Part shown: positions 62,312-64,000 of the stretch, piece after piece
Numbering within the stretch: the stretch's first letter is position 1
Layout: each line of letters begins with the position of its first letter
Source of the DNA: Monosporascus cannonballus
Taxonomy: Eukaryota > Ascomycota > Sordariomycetes > Xylariales
Direction: 5' to 3'
DNA length: 64,000 nt
Assembly: GCA_004154925.1 (NCBI GenBank)
Contig: QJNS01000070.1
Span: forward strand, 1-64,000
Program-made: the position numbers and the translations under genes
Notes under the pieces: model-generated
What the model saw: only the letters and a program-made list of their open reading frames with translations
What the model was told of the DNA's origin: nothing
Database searches by the model: none

Positions 62312-62753
62312 TGTAAACCCTAGCCGAAACGAAGCACGTCTCTTTGAACACCATCCCACCACAAGTCAACACGCTAAGTAAGCTGCGTCACATTCTCAAT
62401 AATGCATGACGCAGGAAAGTCAAGACGATGGTGGGAAGTTCAGGAGGAAGGTGACACACAGTACAGGAGGGTGGTTTCGACAGGAGCACAGGGTTTATGT
62501 TATGGCCCAAGGGTTTAAGCCGATTAAATGCCTTAAGCCCGGAGGAGGATATATACGCTCATTATCTCACTAATCCAGATAGTCACCAGCTTGTAATACA
62601 ATTTGGTTAGCCAGATTGCCCTTAGTTATGCGCCATCGCCAGACGTAACTAGTATTCTCTATTGCTCGGTTTCCTACAGTACAGCTGTTAACATAAACCG
62701 TACGACTAGATTTAATAGTTGGCTAACTATACCAGCCGTCACAGTTTGGCTTA
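62312..62753 (+). repeat. LTR-like sequence related to family A, not RIP-mutated
   Basis: The right half (about 62550-62753) is collinear with the solo LTR at 46979-47338: TACGCTCATTAT, AGATAG..CAGCTTG, ACATAAACC.GTACGACTA, TTTAATAGTTGG and the end AGCCGTCACA. The left half (from TGTAAACCCTAGCCG) differs. The flanks AGTAG and GTTTG do not match, so either the left boundary is wrong or this is a partial element. It lies exactly where composition returns to normal. Confidence 0.55.
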
Positions 62754-63806
62754 TACCTAGCATCCTGATCATCGTTAAACCGCCTAAAGAACTTGAGGTT
62801 TTCCGGCATCCTCGGTAAGAAAGGTGGTCGCTGAGATACTAACAGAGGTTGGGCCATTGCGTTCGCTATCATTTTCGCTCCTATTCATTATTATTTTTTG
62901 TCTTTGGCTGTTTAACCGGCCTCCAAGTTCCCGAAAAGTTATCGATTAGAACTCCAGGATTGTTGGCTCGCTCAGAAGGTTCCAACCGGTCATTAATTAC
63001 ATCGTTAATCCTTGTCTCATCAAGATCAGGCCCCATTTTAAAGGTCGTAGTTGCGAAGTAGGCGAAGCCATAGCTAAAGCTTTGAATTAAAAGCAACTTA
63101 AGAGCTTAATATATCAATTTAACCTCTTTAAGATAGAGAGTTAACAAAACAAAAATACCTTAGATATAAGGTCTAATACTTAAAATGCAATTCTTTCGTT
63201 TAGTTCTTTATATTTTTAAGTAAATTTGCGAGAATTGTAAAAACACTCTTTATAGCTATATGTTACGGCCTGGTTACCCGCAAGAGCTCCAGTATATATG
63301 CAGCTGTAAGCACCAGGATGATTGCTACAATTGCGATCATTCCACCGATCTTTTGCCCTGGTGGCGTGCGTGATGGTATGGTGCAGCCATAACACTATAA
63401 ATTTAAATCTTTATTTCTTATATATATTCAGTTTTAATAAAGATTAAGATGTTATAAGCAGCTTACAAAACTAACTAAAAATTCCGTTTTCCGTTTAATA
63501 TAATTCTATACCTATCTGGCTCGAGAAAAGTCGAAATGTTTTAAGGCATAGGACAAATCATGATTAAACGTCTTGTGCAACACAAAAGGCAACAATCGAC
63601 AATCCTGACACTCAGCCGGGTTCTGATACCGTACCTTCATCCATAGCAAACAAGTCGAGCTGAACAATGTCCTAAAATACATAATTACTATCTCAGCCGT
63701 TCCAGCACATTCGATGAATTAACAGGTAGCGATCACGCACGCTCCCTCCGGCGAGCGAGCCATCCACATACACCAACCGATTCCCTTAACCATTTTCCAC
63801 CCCCCC
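62754..63806. other. Intergenic flank, mostly unassigned
   Basis: Composition is near normal with AT-richer parts (63070-63260, 63400-63480). A 71-codon minus-strand frame (62881-63096; NPGVLIDNFSGTWRPVK) and an overlapping plus frame have no recognised family. The short membrane-segment frame is listed separately. The last ~200 bp are the 3' flank of malate synthase. Confidence 0.4.
63263..63395 (-). other. Short frame with a predicted membrane segment
   Basis: The minus strand reads SRTPPGQKIGG, then MIAIVAIILVLTAAYILELL, then RVTRP and a TAA stop at 63265-63263. The single hydrophobic helix followed by basic residues looks like a tail anchor or a last exon. It is bounded upstream by TAG, where an acceptor AG is possible. 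Not assignable to a family; may be chance. Confidence 0.25.
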
Positions 63807-64000
63807 TCATAGCTTGCTGGCCGGCGCGGCGCTGCCGACGGACGTGATCTCGTCGTAGAGCAGGCTAGTGAGGAAGTCGGCGTAGTCCTCGCCGGTGACC
63901 TGGGTGGCAAAGTACTTGGCGGCGAGGCCGAACTTGTTGCTGCTGCCGTGGGGCGCCTTGGCGGCGAGCTCGTCGGCCTGCTCCTTGAGCAGCCGCAGCG
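63807..64000 (-). CDS. Malate synthase, glyoxysomal/peroxisomal (C-terminal end, partial)
   Basis: The last 63 residues are visible; the gene continues beyond the window. The sequence reads [20 protein letters not shown] then [12 protein letters not shown] and ends ASKL, a peroxisomal PTS1 signal. The [15 protein letters not shown] segment is the typical C-terminus of fungal malate synthase, which condenses glyoxylate and acetyl-CoA to malate in the glyoxylate cycle. The GC-rich third codon positions contrast strongly with the AT block about 1.5 kb away. The stop TGA is at 63809-63807. Confidence 0.8.
   Translation of the reverse strand, partial: LRLLKEQADELAAKAPHGSSNKFGLAAKYFATQVTGEDYADFLTSLLYDEITSVGSAAPASKL

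Noticed and set aside
63719..63910. 63-codon minus-strand open frame
   Set aside because: Overlaps the malate synthase end in another frame; the SKL-terminated frame is the real one.
1..64000. CRISPR array, rRNA genes or prokaryote-type operons
   Set aside because: No regularly spaced repeats, no rRNA-like sequence, and genes have spliceosomal introns; the window is fungal nuclear DNA.

Overview
The window looks like nuclear DNA of a filamentous ascomycete (Pezizomycotina). The genes carry short GT-AG introns and encode typical fungal products: a Mediator subunit, an RNA polymerase III subunit, an ankyrin protein of the yeast YCR051W type, an Hsp70-like ATPase, and malate synthase with a peroxisomal SKL end. 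The most striking feature is a sharp two-part composition. About 20.5 kb of gene-bearing, GC-balanced DNA is followed by roughly 41.7 kb (about 20590-62300) of extremely AT-rich, stop-riddled transposon remnants, then a short GC-balanced tail. The pattern of C-to-T and G-to-A change, mainly at CpA/TpG, is what repeat-induced point mutation (RIP) produces. No species can be named.

Left arm (1-20.5 kb). Apparently intact genes are an Hsp70/HSPA12-like ATPase with a proline-rich N-terminus (+), a secreted thaumatin-like protein (+), a small ankyrin protein (-), RPC11 (+), MED31 (-), and an APH-type phosphotransferase (-). Between them lie relics: a DUF6594-type gene, an amidoligase-like gene with one frameshift and lost active-site residues, fragments of an FMN-dependent dehydrogenase and of a trypsin-like protein, and a DUF6914-type gene stopped by one CGA-to-TGA-type change. 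The intact housekeeping genes (ankyrin, RPC11, MED31) cluster at 14.5-17.2 kb. The stretch from 2.7 to 14 kb is accessory in character.

AT-rich block. It is a stack of nested LTR retrotransposons. Three plus-strand Ty3/gypsy chromovirus copies of one family (A1, A2, A3) share ~380-bp LTRs. A2 is split by a complete minus-strand gypsy element B (36498-43742; 419-bp LTRs; target duplication AATAG). A1 is split by element C, possibly Ty1/copia-like. A minus-strand relative (D) and a hardly mutated solo LTR (46979-47338; target duplication ATTAT) sit before and within A3. The right part (53.5-62.3 kb) is the most degraded; it holds a minus-strand gypsy RT remnant and an unmutated ~185-bp MITE-like insert. 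Mutation is weakest at the outer edges of elements, and CpG dinucleotides survive much better than CpA.

The best candidate for something little described is a plus-strand reading frame inside element B (37054-37647), opposite to gag-pol. It encodes a cysteine-containing segment and a long charged coiled coil, and is broken only by stops that C-to-T change explains.

Right tail (62.3-64 kb): one more unmutated LTR-like sequence, a small membrane-segment reading frame, and the 3' end of a malate synthase gene running off the window.
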